Shown here piece after piece: positions 49,001-64,000 of a DNA stretch of 64,000 bases. The stretch spans positions 5,298,913 through 5,362,912 of the forward strand of contig BROE01000024.1 of assembly GCA_036571765.1 (NCBI GenBank), in the 5' to 3' direction. The notes under the pieces were generated by a model. It was not told the DNA's origin. It ran no database searches and worked only from the letters and a program-made list of their open reading frames with translations. The DNA comes from Plecoglossus altivelis. Taxonomy: Eukaryota > Chordata > Actinopteri > Osmeriformes > Plecoglossidae. Position 1 is the first letter of the stretch; every line of letters starts with the position of its first letter. Both the position numbers and the translations under genes were made by a program.

Positions 49001-50628
49001 CCCCAGCCCCAGCCCGGCCCTGACCCACAGCACTGCCCAGAGCGACTCCACCTCTTACATCAACAGCACCACCTGCGGAAGCGCCGGCAGCAACACCCAC
49101 AGCTCCAGCCCCCTGCAGCAAACTCTGCAAGCGCCTCCGCCGCAGGCCGCTCCTCCCCAGCCCCAGCAGCCAATGGGCTGCGGAAGCTGCGGTTGCCGGG
49201 GCAACTGCGGCGGAGGAGGCAGCACCCCAGCCAGCAACACCGCCAGCCACGCTTCCTTCTTCTTCCCGCCCCAGATGGCTCCTCGGCAGATGTTCGGCGT
49301 GCCGCCGCTCTTCCAGCTGACGTCGCTGTGCAGCAACAGCTACCTCACCACTCCTGCCCAGACCAACGGAGCCGCTCAACTCCCCTTCTTCCCCCCGCCC
49401 AGCGCCCCGCCCCCACCCTACCCCCCCAGCGGCGCCCTGCTGCACACGCACGGCCACTCGGACCACGTGCTGGGCGGCCAGGCTGCCGGGTACAGCCTCC
49501 AGCAGATGCCACCGTTCAGCCAGAGGTTCTATCAGCACGTGTACCCCTCCACCCTGGGCCTGGTGGCCAGCGCGGGGGGAGGGCTGGGCGGGGCCGGCAT
49601 CAATAAGAAGAACGGCAACGTGTCCTGCTACAACTGTGGGGTCAGTGGGCACTACGCCCAGGACTGCAAGCAGCCCTCCATAGACTCCTCCCAGCAAGGT
49701 AATGCTACCTCCAGCGCTGGCGGGGTTGGCTTCAGGGGGAAGGGGGGCGACCGGGGGGGAGGAGGAGGAGGAGGAGGGGGGGCGGCGGCGGCGGCGGTCC
49801 ATGCCTTCTACAGACAGCCCCTCCCACTAGCCAGGCCTCTGCTGCGTCTCTCCAAGTAGAGGTCAAGGGTCACGGCTCCTCGTCAGGACCCCCTCTCCTC
49901 CGGGCTCCTCCACCTGCCCGCAAGCACGCGTGCTCTTTCTCGCCCCCTCGCCGCCCTTAGAACGAGACGAGCGACTTCCTCAAACCAGACCAGACTATTT
50001 TTGGGGGGGGGGTGGGCAGCTTCAGTCCTTGACATTACAGTGAAGGGCTGTATGCTGGTATGTGTGTGTGTGTGTATGCGCCTCTCCTGTCTCCCTGCCC
50101 TGCCTGAGGGGGGGCTCCCCTCCCTCTCCACTCTCTCGGCAGGGCAAGCTCAGCAGCAGTTAGAACACAGAGCAGACAGAACAGAGGAGACGAGCTAGGT
50201 TCAGGTTGGGACTTCTGTCAGCTATCTCCGTGGATCCTTATCTTTGAGTTTTTATCATTTCTCCTCGTCCTCGTTCCTCCCTCTCCTCCCCCCACCACCT
50301 CCTCAGTTCCATCCTTCTCTCCACTTTGGTCATGTGTTCTTTCTTTTCTCTGTTTTTCTACCCCCCCTGTTTTTGTTGTTTAATCTAATCACAAAGTTCT
50401 TGTTGCCTGAACGTGGTCCACTGATGCCTTTCTGTCTTTTTCCCCCCTTTACCAATCTCTCTCTCTTTCTCTCTCCCTCCCACCCTCTCTCTCTCCCCCC
50501 TCTCCCTCCCACCCTGTCTTTACCCCTCTAACTCTCCCTCCCTCTCTCTCTCTCTTCGTTTCTCAGGGGGGTTCCGGCTGAAGTATCCAACCTCTCATGC
50601 CTCCGAAGCACTCGACAACGCAGACTGA
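29078..50628 (+). CDS. zcchc2: Zinc finger CCHC domain-containing protein 2, complete
   Basis: Fourteen coding exons join with consistent phases: 29078-29845, 32800-32911, 33102-33181, 37355-37426, 37724-37824, 39845-39936, 42295-42360, 44014-44074, 44820-44949, 46694-46746, 47333-47457, 47685-47807, 48169-49698, 50567-50628. The total is 3,375 bases, or 1,124 residues plus stop; the human protein is about 1,180. Segments in order: N-terminal conserved block (about 65-245), PX-like region (about 294-409), Ser-rich SESYSSPSSP block (about 570), Pro/Ser-rich linker, and CCHC knuckle at 1081-1094. The start MLKMKLP matches the human MLRMKLP. The phrase [20 protein letters not shown] is shared with human ZCCHC2, which separates it from its paralogue ZCCHC14. 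The molecular role of ZCCHC2 is poorly known; nucleic-acid and phosphoinositide binding are family-level inferences. Exons 8 to 10 are the least certain. Confidence 0.9.
29846..32799 (+). other. zcchc2 intron 1
   Basis: A 3-kb intron with a GCTAACGTTAGCT-rich stretch near 29955 and short (TG)n tracts at 31611-31629 and 32107-32130. No other gene was recognised. Confidence 0.5.
32800..32911 (+). CDS. zcchc2: zcchc2 exon 2
   Basis: The exon reads LQVTHKQEYLPPGMVEGSPG and on to RTQRD, and ends with one carried base at GTAAGA. The acceptor is CTGCAG; a second possible acceptor six bases downstream would drop LQ. A (CA)n tract begins 14 bases after the donor. Confidence 0.75.
33102..39936 (+). 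CDS. zcchc2: zcchc2 exons 3-6, PX-like phosphoinositide-binding region
   Basis: Four exons (33102-33181, 37355-37426, 37724-37824, 39845-39936) encode VHIERIVLKG, REYNFE, then WSNSSSSRVTKTHLELENFL, LPKEQSAEWF and APQSFRQTRKVCSFFR. The order and motifs follow the PX domain of ZCCHC2: a beta-sheet start, then the helix after VTKTH, and the KVxSFFR end. PX domains bind phosphoinositides in other proteins; binding here is inferred. Exon 3 starts at a CAGCAG tandem acceptor. The exon 6 acceptor directly follows a 180-base (TC)n/(CA)n tract. Confidence 0.85.
33930..34190. repeat. GGGCCAGGCAGGCAGAC minisatellite
   Basis: Degenerate 8-17-bp GC-rich units in zcchc2 intron 3. They leave several frames open on both strands, none of which is a gene. 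Confidence 0.85.
35745..35852. repeat. GA-rich tract
   Basis: (GA)n with GGGA interruptions in a zcchc2 intron. Confidence 0.8.
36490..36790. repeat. (GA)n and (TC)n tracts
   Basis: A GA repeat at 36490-36572 and a (TC)n run at 36746-36788 lie about 170 bases apart in opposite senses and could pair as a long hairpin. Confidence 0.8.
39663..39844. repeat. (TC)n-(CA)n tract abutting zcchc2 exon 6
   Basis: TC repeat, then alternating CACACA and CTCTCT blocks, ending in ACAG, the exon acceptor. The repeat replaces the normal pyrimidine tract. Confidence 0.9.
39945..40022. repeat. (GT)n tract after zcchc2 exon 6
   Basis: The GT/CG repeat starts nine bases past the exon 6 donor. Confidence 0.85.
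41507..41755. repeat. AT-rich (TA)n tract
   Basis: About 250 bases of nearly pure A/T, including TATATA runs, in a zcchc2 intron. It is likely polymorphic and prone to collapse. Confidence 0.85.
42295..44949 (+). CDS. zcchc2: zcchc2 exons 7-9
   Basis: Exon 42295-42360 encodes CSHVVLGKAYKEDCSEVSSQ, matching the SEASSQEE motif of the human protein. Exon 44014-44074 encodes DDRRNPECTGRCIGSPGPMQ and lies within a 23-bp minisatellite. Exon 44820-44949 encodes GAEVNGQPEWRRRSCSLKTS, resembling the human NGIVDWR segment. Phases 1-1-2-0 chain exactly, which is the main support for the 61-base exon. Its sequence is weakly conserved. Confidence 0.65.
43730..44520. repeat. 23-bp minisatellite around zcchc2 exon 8
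   Basis: Units of CTCTGCTCTACATACTTCAT plus ACA. They are degenerate at 43730-43985 and homogeneous at 44105-44520. The 61-base exon 44014-44074 lies between the two parts. Confidence 0.9.
44686..44742 (+). mobile_element. 3' tail of a LINE/SINE-type retroelement (fragment)
   Basis: The stretch CTCTGTGACATTGCTTGTAA, then AAAGGGCTACACAAATAGAT and TTTGATTTG, resembles the common 3' tails of L2-clade LINEs and their SINEs in fish (GGGCTATAAATAAATTTGATT type). Only the tail is clear. It lies 78 bases upstream of zcchc2 exon 9. Confidence 0.5.
44990..45300. repeat. (CA)n/(CT)n complex repeat
   Basis: CACACA blocks separated by CTCCACTTCCCCTCTGT and CTCTCTC, beginning about 40 bases past the exon 9 donor of zcchc2. 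Confidence 0.85.
46694..47807 (+). CDS. zcchc2: zcchc2 exons 10-12, basic and Ser-rich linker
   Basis: 46694-46746 encodes DGERRTCKNRPRPQAPDR. 47333-47457 encodes KEGRAAYLTNGGVALPLPRR and on to CTSAK. 47685-47807 encodes SMSSESYSSPSSPLRDGRES and LDSEDEKNK, very close to the human SESYSSPSSPRHDGRES motif. The exon 12 acceptor lies at the end of a long (GT)n/(GTGC)n tract with no ordinary pyrimidine tract. Confidence 0.8.
47621..47684. repeat. (GT)n/(GTGC)n tract abutting zcchc2 exon 12
   Basis: The tract ends GTGTGTAG, the acceptor for the exon starting at 47685. Confidence 0.85.
48169..49698 (+). CDS. zcchc2: zcchc2 large exon 13 with CCHC zinc knuckle
   Basis: 510 codons starting DTDSHSDDSS. 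They run through a long Pro/Ser/Ala-rich disordered region (phosphorylation or SH3-type sites possible but unproven), a Cys-rich MGCGSCGCRGNCGGGG patch and NGNVSCYNCGVSGHYAQDCK, the CX2CX4HX4C zinc knuckle that binds single-stranded RNA in relatives. The exon ends at the GTAATG donor at 49699. The frame stays open another 53 codons into the intron (Gly-rich), but the conserved tail lies in the next exon. Confidence 0.93.
50567..50628 (+). CDS. zcchc2: zcchc2 last coding exon
   Basis: After a CT-rich tract and TTTCTCAG the exon reads GGFRLKYPTSHASEALDNAD and stops. The TFRLKY and LDSAD ends of ZCCHC2/ZCCHC14 match, so the final residues are secure although the exon is only 62 bases. Confidence 0.88.
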
Positions 50629-50734
50629 TGATGAAAACCACCTTTACTGGTTGACGCCACTTAATGTTTCCTGCTCATTGTCAATGAGCAGTCTGCTAAG
50701 GAGCTTGTGCTCTTGGGGAGGAGGGGGGGGGAGT

Positions 50735-51020
50735 GGAGGGGTTATAAGGATCTTCAGTCCCTGGGTGGGGGGGTATAAGGATCTTCAGTCCCTGGGTTGG
50801 GAGGGTTACAAGGATCTTCAGTCCCTGGGTGGGGGGTTACAAGGATCTTCAGTCCCTGGGTGGGGGGTTACAAGGATCTTCAGTCCCTGGGTGGGGGGGT
50901 ATAAGGATCTTCAGTCCCTGGGTGGGGGGGTATAAGGATCTTCAGTCCCTGGGTTGGGGTTATAAGGTATCTCCAGTCCCTGGGTTGGGGGGGGGGGGGT
51001 TTAAGGATCTTCAGTCCTCC
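50735..51020. repeat. 30-bp minisatellite in zcchc2 3' UTR
   Basis: About nine copies of AAGGATCTTCAGTCCCTGGG plus TGGGGGGTTA, just before the gap. Confidence 0.9.
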
Positions 51021-51260
51021 TGTCTTGGTTCTGGTTTTCTGAGCCTCTGGAGGGTATGGTATGAGGACCACCAGACGCCAGAGTTCTTGTGCCTGAGGGT
51101 GAACTTCCAAAACTGAACAACCATAGAGAAGCCTAGTGTGGCGCTCAGCTTCCTTTAAGAGATGACCTCTAACCCGCATTCCCAAACCTGAGAGCTCTCT
51201 TCTTTCTCTGTGGCTTGTGTAGAATTGTTTCTGCACTGAAGTTACTGGCAGCGGAGATCA

Positions 51261-51500
51261 NNNNNNNNNNNNNNNNNNNNNNNNNNNNNNNNNNNNNNNN
51301 NNNNNNNNNNNNNNNNNNNNNNNNNNNNNNNNNNNNNNNNNNNNNNNNNNNNNNNNNNNNNNNNNNNNNNNNNNNNNNNNNNNNNNNNNNNNNNNNNNNN
51401 NNNNNNNNNNNNNNNNNNNNNNNNNNNNNNNNNNNNNNNNNNNNNNNNNNNNNNNNNNNNNNNNNNNNNNNNNNNNNNNNNNNNNNNNNNNNNNNNNNNN
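51261..51500. other. Assembly gap, 240 N
   Basis: A run of N in the zcchc2 3' UTR. The flanks are near-duplicates of each other; see findings. Confidence 0.99.
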
Positions 51501-51968
51501 TTCCAGTCCCCTGGAGCTGGGAGGGTTACCAAGGGATCTTCAGTCCCGGGGTGCGGGGATTACAAGGATCGTCAGTCCTGGGTGCGAGGACAGTTACAAG
51601 GATCTTCAGTCCCTGGGTGGCGGTACAAGGATCTTCAGTCCCTGGGTGGGGGGGTATAAGGATCTTCAGTCCCTGGGTGGGGGGTTATAAGGATCTCCAG
51701 TCCCTGGGTTGGGGGGGGGGTTTAAGGATCTTCAGTCCCTGTCTTGGTTCTGGTTTTCTGACCTCCTGGAGGGTATGTATGAGGACCCACCAGACAGCCA
51801 GAGTTCTTGTGCCTGAGGTGAACTTCCAACTGACAACCAGGAGAACGCCTATGGTGGCGCTCTCGTTTCCTTAGAGATGACCTCTAACCCGCATCCCAAA
51901 CCTGAGAGCTCTCTTCTTTCTCTGTGGCTTGTAGAATTTTTTGCACTGAAGACTGGCAGCGGAGATCA
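51501..51968. repeat. Second copy of the 3' UTR repeat and its flank, error-rich
   Basis: It repeats the minisatellite and the roughly 240 bases that precede the gap (from about 51001), differing mainly by one- and two-base insertions and deletions. It is most likely an assembly artefact. Confidence 0.8.
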
Positions 51969-53853
51969 CGCTTGCGTTTACTAACTTATTTGTGACGTCA
52001 CTAGGAACACCACCTCTCCTTGACAGTAGAAGATACCTGTTGTCCTCAGATTTTAGGAAGAGCCAACGTTGATCTCAGACTTAAGACTTTTCTATTCTAC
52101 GTTCATTTTTATACCACGGTATATTTATGCCCACTTACGATCATTCTGTCGGCTCGAATTTTTTTACGGTTTAAACCGAACAGCAGCTACGAATTTCAAA
52201 TTGAATTGAAATTACAGAACAAAAAATGGAAATGTTAAAAAAAGAAAGAAAAGAAGAAAAAAAAGCTGGACTTGTTCCGCTGTTTTATTTTTGCTGTTTT
52301 TGAATGTAAAACATGGTTTTATTTCTTGTTGTCAAGAACTGGCGGTATCAAAAAAAAAAACTACAAAAAAAAGTGTCTTGATGAACGTTTGCCACTTGAT
52401 ATAATGTGAAAGGCATCGTAAGCATCATGTCTGTCAATGTAAATGCTGCTGTTTTGTTCGATCTTTTACGGTCCTTTTTTTCCTTTTGTTTTTTGACAAC
52501 ATGCACTATAGCTACCAGGAACTCTGATGTCAAAGTGCACTGAAAAAGTCCCTAAAACGAGCAGGTAGCAGAGCGGAGTGGGGACAAGTGACAACACGTA
52601 ACCACACTACTATCCTGCTGATGCAGGGGCCTTTCAACTCTCCTCTGTCCGGCTCACTAAATTGCCCACGAAAAGAATCACATCTTTTTACGTGTAATTG
52701 TCAATCCATGGCCTGTTTTGCCATTTTCAATCCAGAGTTGCTATGCAGAATTTTGAACACTAGAGGGAGTCCGACTTTGAACATTTGAATTCAATTTGGA
52801 AGAAATCGTTCCACAGCTTCAGAATGCCTTTGACATTGTTTTGTTTTGTCGTCCGAGCGTAATCAAACACACCTTAAGTATTTGAGACTTTCTTTCCAAA
52901 CTATTTGAACAGGCCAGAGTGGTTAAGATTAGGGTTGTTGGTGTGTGGTATTTCTGTTTCTAGTCAGGCTACTTCTACAGGACTGGAGCGGCAGATAAAG
53001 GCCTTACCTGAACATGGAGTTGTTCTGCCCTCTTCGTCAATGTTTCTCGACTGATACAACTTCAATGCAGAAGTTGGATATCTTAATTCATAGATATATC
53101 TGACTGTATTGCAAATGTGGTTTGTGCATCGGTAAATGTAATGAATATCTATGCACACACACCAGGACATTTATTTCAATGTTGAAATGTAGACGAGCAT
53201 GAAATGAGTGAGGCGGATGAAAGGCCTTCACACACGCGAGGGGTTCCTGAACCAACAATGACGTTTATCATCAGTTTCACCTGTTTCGAATTCTGTCGAC
53301 GGGGGAGGCTGCATGTTGCAAACACACACACTTCTTGAAAACAACTTTTATTTCTTCTTCAGAAGTCATGAATAGTCAAAAGGCTTTTCTTTGATGCCAT
53401 TTTGTCATTTAACACATCGAGAGCCCTCTCGCGCCTCCACCTTACCCCATCGCTGAAACACACAAACGTTTTTTTTGTTTTAGTTTTTTTGTTTGCTTGA
53501 TTTCGAACAAAAACATAGATCTGTTCCGACTCGCCGTACAGATGTCAACTGTCAGTTTGGCCGGACTCTGCAGGCAGCGCAGGGAGAAAACGTGGACCAT
53601 GTGTGTGATATGGTGAATGAAGAACCATTGTGAGCTTGGGGTTGTACATAACGCGCCTACCAGTCGTAATGTTGAACTTTTTAAATGGGTTAAAATGCTG
53701 TACTGTATATGGACGGGTTCATGTGGTGCCCTTCATTGTATGTTTACTGTATTCTTTGATATCTAAATGTTATGTACTGGAAAGGTCAATATATTTCTAG
53801 AGCAAATTTGGATTTTATGCAAACGGTTGAAACAGTTTCCTGGAATTAACAGC

Positions 53854-53859
53854 AATAAA
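53854..53859 (+). terminator. zcchc2: Polyadenylation signal AATAAA, zcchc2
   Basis: A canonical hexamer in AT-rich sequence. A second one at 53913-53918 is followed by a T/GT-containing stretch. Either could end the transcript. Confidence 0.55.
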
Positions 53860-53912
53860 TACAAAATGCCACAAAGCTGTTTGGAGTTTTTGTTTAGTTT
53901 TACAAGCTCTCT

Positions 53913-53918
53913 AATAAA
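53913..53918 (+). terminator. zcchc2: Second polyadenylation signal AATAAA, zcchc2
   Basis: A canonical hexamer 54 bases after the first, with GTG-containing sequence about 25-40 bases downstream. Confidence 0.5.
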
Positions 53919-54039
53919 GGCCTTGCCCTTAATGTAACCACAAGTGCGATTTGTGAGACTACAAATGACACAACTTAATTGCAACCTTTCTAATAATATA
54001 ACAAAAAAATAATAATAATGGAAGGAAATCCCCCAGTCT

Positions 54040-56547
54040 TTTACTGATGATCCTTTTTATTCAATTCAGTAGAAACCCCTACTCTTACGAGACTGCAGAT
54101 AGAAAACCAGAGAGTTGGACTAGCAGCAGGACTGGATGGATGCACACAGGCAAACATATCTTCTCCAGGTAGGAGAGGAGGAAGGGGGGGATTGAAGAAT
54201 ACTATTAAGAAGCTGAATTTCCACATGGAAGGAAACCCCCTTTTTCACATTCTCTCTCCTTACATAAAAAGCATACGAGACAAAGATACTAATATGCGCA
54301 TATATTAAAACGTATACACATACAAAAGCTCTGGAAGGGAGCGTAACAACAGTGTTTTCTCTGAGTAGTGAAGTTAAAGCCCTCTTCACTTTCCCAAACC
54401 TCCAAGGACGTCGCCTGCTAACGTCTACGAAGCTAGATCCGCCAACACGGCTGTGGAGTCGGCTTGGGTTCTGGAGACACGTTTCCCCGCTTCATTTTCT
54501 CCTTCTGGGCCTGGATGGGAACGAAGGAACTCAGCGCGTGGAAGTACACCGGAGAGAAAAAGGTCGCGTGGGCTATTTCAGGTGCCTATTGATCGTCCGT
54601 AATATAAGATGGTCGACGGAACCGCTCTCATGAAGCGTGTCCCCAGACACGTCGTTTCCCCGAATCCTCCTGTCAAAGACGGCCTGTCCCACCCAGCTTC
54701 CCCTTGTCCTGTGTTTGAACAGCTGGAAGGGATAAATACTTGACAGCCTGGATGTTAAATTTGCTTCCCAGTTAAACTGACGATGGCCAGCTAGTTTAGT
54801 TATCTGTCGATTGGAAAAGTATCTGTGGTACGGACGAAATCAAGCTACAAACCACTGATTGCTACATTATACATAATGATAACATTTCAGTTATTACTGT
54901 ACGGTGCTTTCAGTTTAAAGGGCTTTGATGGAGTTCCGTTTCTGTGAACAACACACGCACAGCACAGTGTGCATCCAATCAACAGGCCACCTAGAGAGAA
55001 AATCCTTCTCAGCTTTGCCAGACAACACCCCGATCTGAGGCTCTGAGCTGCCTGGAGATTTAGCTGAACCAAGACAAAGATGAAAGCATCGCAACCTAGT
55101 CAGAAAGACTATTAGAGAGCGGGTCACTGAACTATGCCTGCCGCAAAACGTCTACCATCTCTCTCTGACCTGCGCAATCCTCTCAACGTCTCCCAGGATG
55201 GTTTCTGGCTATTCAAAAGAACATGAGAGTATACCGAATCGATATCCGTGGAGTGAAAATCCCCTTCAGCTGCTCACCTGTGTGCTTGTTTTACACCACT
55301 CTCCCTAAGGATGTAGAAAAAAATGCATTGTCTTGTAATTTCACATAAACCTGAGTTGCTCTACCTGTCTGCATATGTTCGGTTTCGTGTCCTCGATGCT
55401 ACACACTCAGCCAGCCACGGGCCGCCCGGTCTGGGTCGACCCTGGCTCAGACACGGCTATCCGTGGTTGGGGTCCGTGCTTCCGGGAGCAGGGCTTACAT
55501 GTTGCCAGGTAACCCGGCCATAAACTACCGGTTGCCTAGTGACAGAGCATGAAGTTAAGATTCTTATTCAGGGAACCTGACACTCAGAGTTGAGTGTCAG
55601 GTTCTCTGTGGTTGTCTCAGGGTTTGACAGAGAGGCATCATCCGTGTGTGTGTGTGTGTGCTAGGCCTCTTCCTCCAGACCTTCTTGTGAAGACCCTCTT
55701 TAAAGCGTTAGATGGGGGCCATGGGTGTGGAGGGGTTCCTGTCCTTCTGGGTTACAACTGGACCTCTCTCCTGTCATCCAGCTATTGCTTCTAGCTGGTC
55801 GGTACTTTTCAAACGCGGCTGGGCAAACTTGGATCGATTTTCTGGACTCCCGCGGTGATGACCTCACCACTTCGGTCCCAGATTGATGACACCGTCGCCT
55901 CAGTGGCTACATGTGTTGTTGACATACAGATTTGCAGCTATAAGTAGTACATGAAAATAAACAACGTCTTAAATGCATACAGCAGATTATCATATAATCT
56001 CTCAAATGTTCCCAAAGGTTACATAACACATTCATGTTCCTGGCACAAGGCTGTCCATCCTAGAAGCAGTACTGATTGTCCAAAGCAGGATGGAGATACT
56101 TATGAGGACAGCCGTCTCCCTTCTATCAACCCTGGTCCTGGAGAGCTACTTGGCTGGTAGGTGCAATTATTTCCTCCCTCCCAGCACTGACACAACAACA
56201 AATCAGGTGTGTTAGAGATGGGCTGGACCCAAATCCTGCTCCCTCCCCACAGCCCCCGCCCCCCCCCCCCCCCCCCCAGGACCAGAGTGGAGAAACACTG
56301 AGCAACAGGACAGGGGCAAAGGAGAAGGGGCGGGGGGGGGAGTGGGGGGGTTGGTAGTAATGGAATGGAGGTATAGGGGGTGGGGGGAGTGGGGTCTCTG
56401 TGCTTCTATTTGGCGTTGGTGGTCCCAGGAACTCCAGGGTGTCATCCCGGGTCGCCCGTGGGACCAGGAGGAGGGTCGACTGCGCCACCCCCCCCCAGCA
56501 GGGGGTCAGAGGTCAGAGTCACCAAGGAAGAGGTTAAAGTCATGAGG
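54040..56547 (-). other. rps6ka3: rps6ka3 3' UTR (inferred extent)
   Basis: Sequence between the kinase stop codon and the AATAAA. It includes poly-C/poly-G runs near 56258-56278 and 56330-56350. No coding exon was recognised on either strand. Confidence 0.5.
54056..54061 (-). terminator. rps6ka3: Polyadenylation signal AATAAA, rps6ka3
   Basis: On the minus strand the hexamer AATAAA lies in AT-rich sequence about 2.5 kb past the kinase stop codon. It is the best candidate for the end of this transcript and places the two convergent genes about 100-200 bases apart. Confidence 0.5.
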
Positions 56548-63437
<6,890 letters not shown>

Positions 63438-63711
63438 CTAAACAAAACACAGACAAACAGACACACGGACACGGTGAACGAGACGTTTGGTCTGTTGTGC
63501 GAAGACACAAAGACATGTTCCTTCTCTCTGTTTTCTCTAAACCTTGGTCCCTCTCGTTTCGCTCTCTCTCTCTCTCTTTTTCTGTCTATCTGTTCTCTGC
63601 TCCCTCTCTCTTGGCATGAAGGAGGCTGCCAGATGGCAGCGGATGAGTAATTGAATAAAAGAAGGAAAAGAACAAGCGGAACAGTGGAATGGAATGAGGG
63701 AATCATTCCTA

Positions 63712-63719
63712 CACAGAGA

Positions 63720-63775
<56 letters not shown>

Positions 63776-63778
63776 CTA
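63712..63778. repeat. (GA)n microsatellite
   Basis: GA repeat with single CA interruptions, in the intron upstream of the first visible RSK2 exon. Confidence 0.85.
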
Positions 63779-64000
63779 GAGACAGCAAGCAAGACACAAA
63801 GAGAGCGAATGCAGCTGGAAGTAAAGGCATGTCATAGAGAACGAGATCAAGGAGGAAAGACAGAAACAGAGCTGGTGGTGTTTGGCACCACCAGGGGGCG
63901 CATATCCAGCGTTCCCCAGCTCTGGAGCAACGCCTCATGCACTGATCCAGGGTTAGCCTTCTTAGGCATTGACCTCTAAGCTCCTGGAATCAAAACACGC

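Larger units (their letters stand above)
50629..53935 (+). other. zcchc2: zcchc2 3' UTR (inferred extent)
   Basis: About 3.3 kb from the stop codon to the second polyadenylation signal. It includes a 30-bp tandem array, a 240-base gap, an apparent assembly duplication and, after 52000, AT-rich sequence typical of a vertebrate 3' UTR. No other gene was recognised. Confidence 0.6.

Noticed and set aside
48942..49802. 286-codon open frame antisense to zcchc2 exon 13
   Set aside because: A shadow of GC-rich, Pro-rich coding sequence on the other strand. No recognisable domain.

Overview
This is a vertebrate genomic window, almost certainly from a teleost fish. Three protein-coding genes have short exons with canonical GT-AG splice sites. 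They are separated by introns rich in (CA)n, (GA)n and longer tandem repeats, and there is one 240-base assembly gap. There is no sign of bacterial or viral genes, CRISPR or operons. All gene models were built by hand from splice sites, reading phase and remembered vertebrate protein families; no database search was run. The species cannot be named from the sequence.

Layout. (1) Bases 1-27,712, minus strand: a FACIT collagen best matched to COL21A1. It has a TATA promoter, a non-coding first exon, then signal peptide, von Willebrand factor A (VWA) domain, thrombospondin-N/laminin-G-like (TSPN) domain and Gly-X-Y exons. The 3' part of the gene lies beyond the left edge. (2) Bases 28,960-53,935, plus strand: zcchc2, complete in 14 coding exons. 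The joined model gives a 1,124-residue protein with a conserved N-terminal block, a PX-like region and a C-terminal CCHC zinc knuckle, followed by a long 3' UTR that holds the gap. (3) Bases 54,040-63,437, minus strand: the C-terminal 628 residues of the ERK-activated kinase RSK2 (rps6ka3) in 18 exons, with the 5' part beyond the right edge.

col21a1 and zcchc2 are head to head, with about 1.25 kb between their candidate TATA boxes. zcchc2 and rps6ka3 are tail to tail, with predicted 3' ends about 100-200 bases apart. The three genes have unrelated roles: extracellular matrix, an RNA/lipid-binding-type protein, and a kinase. Nothing suggests they act in one pathway.

The notable signals are structural. 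An rps6ka3 intron holds a 39-bp tandem array copied from its own 3' splice site. The collagen TSPN exon has a broken frame. The zcchc2 3' UTR has a duplicated, error-rich segment around the gap. A zcchc2 exon sits inside a 23-bp minisatellite, and the collagen has a 12-base microexon. I found no convincing new biological system.
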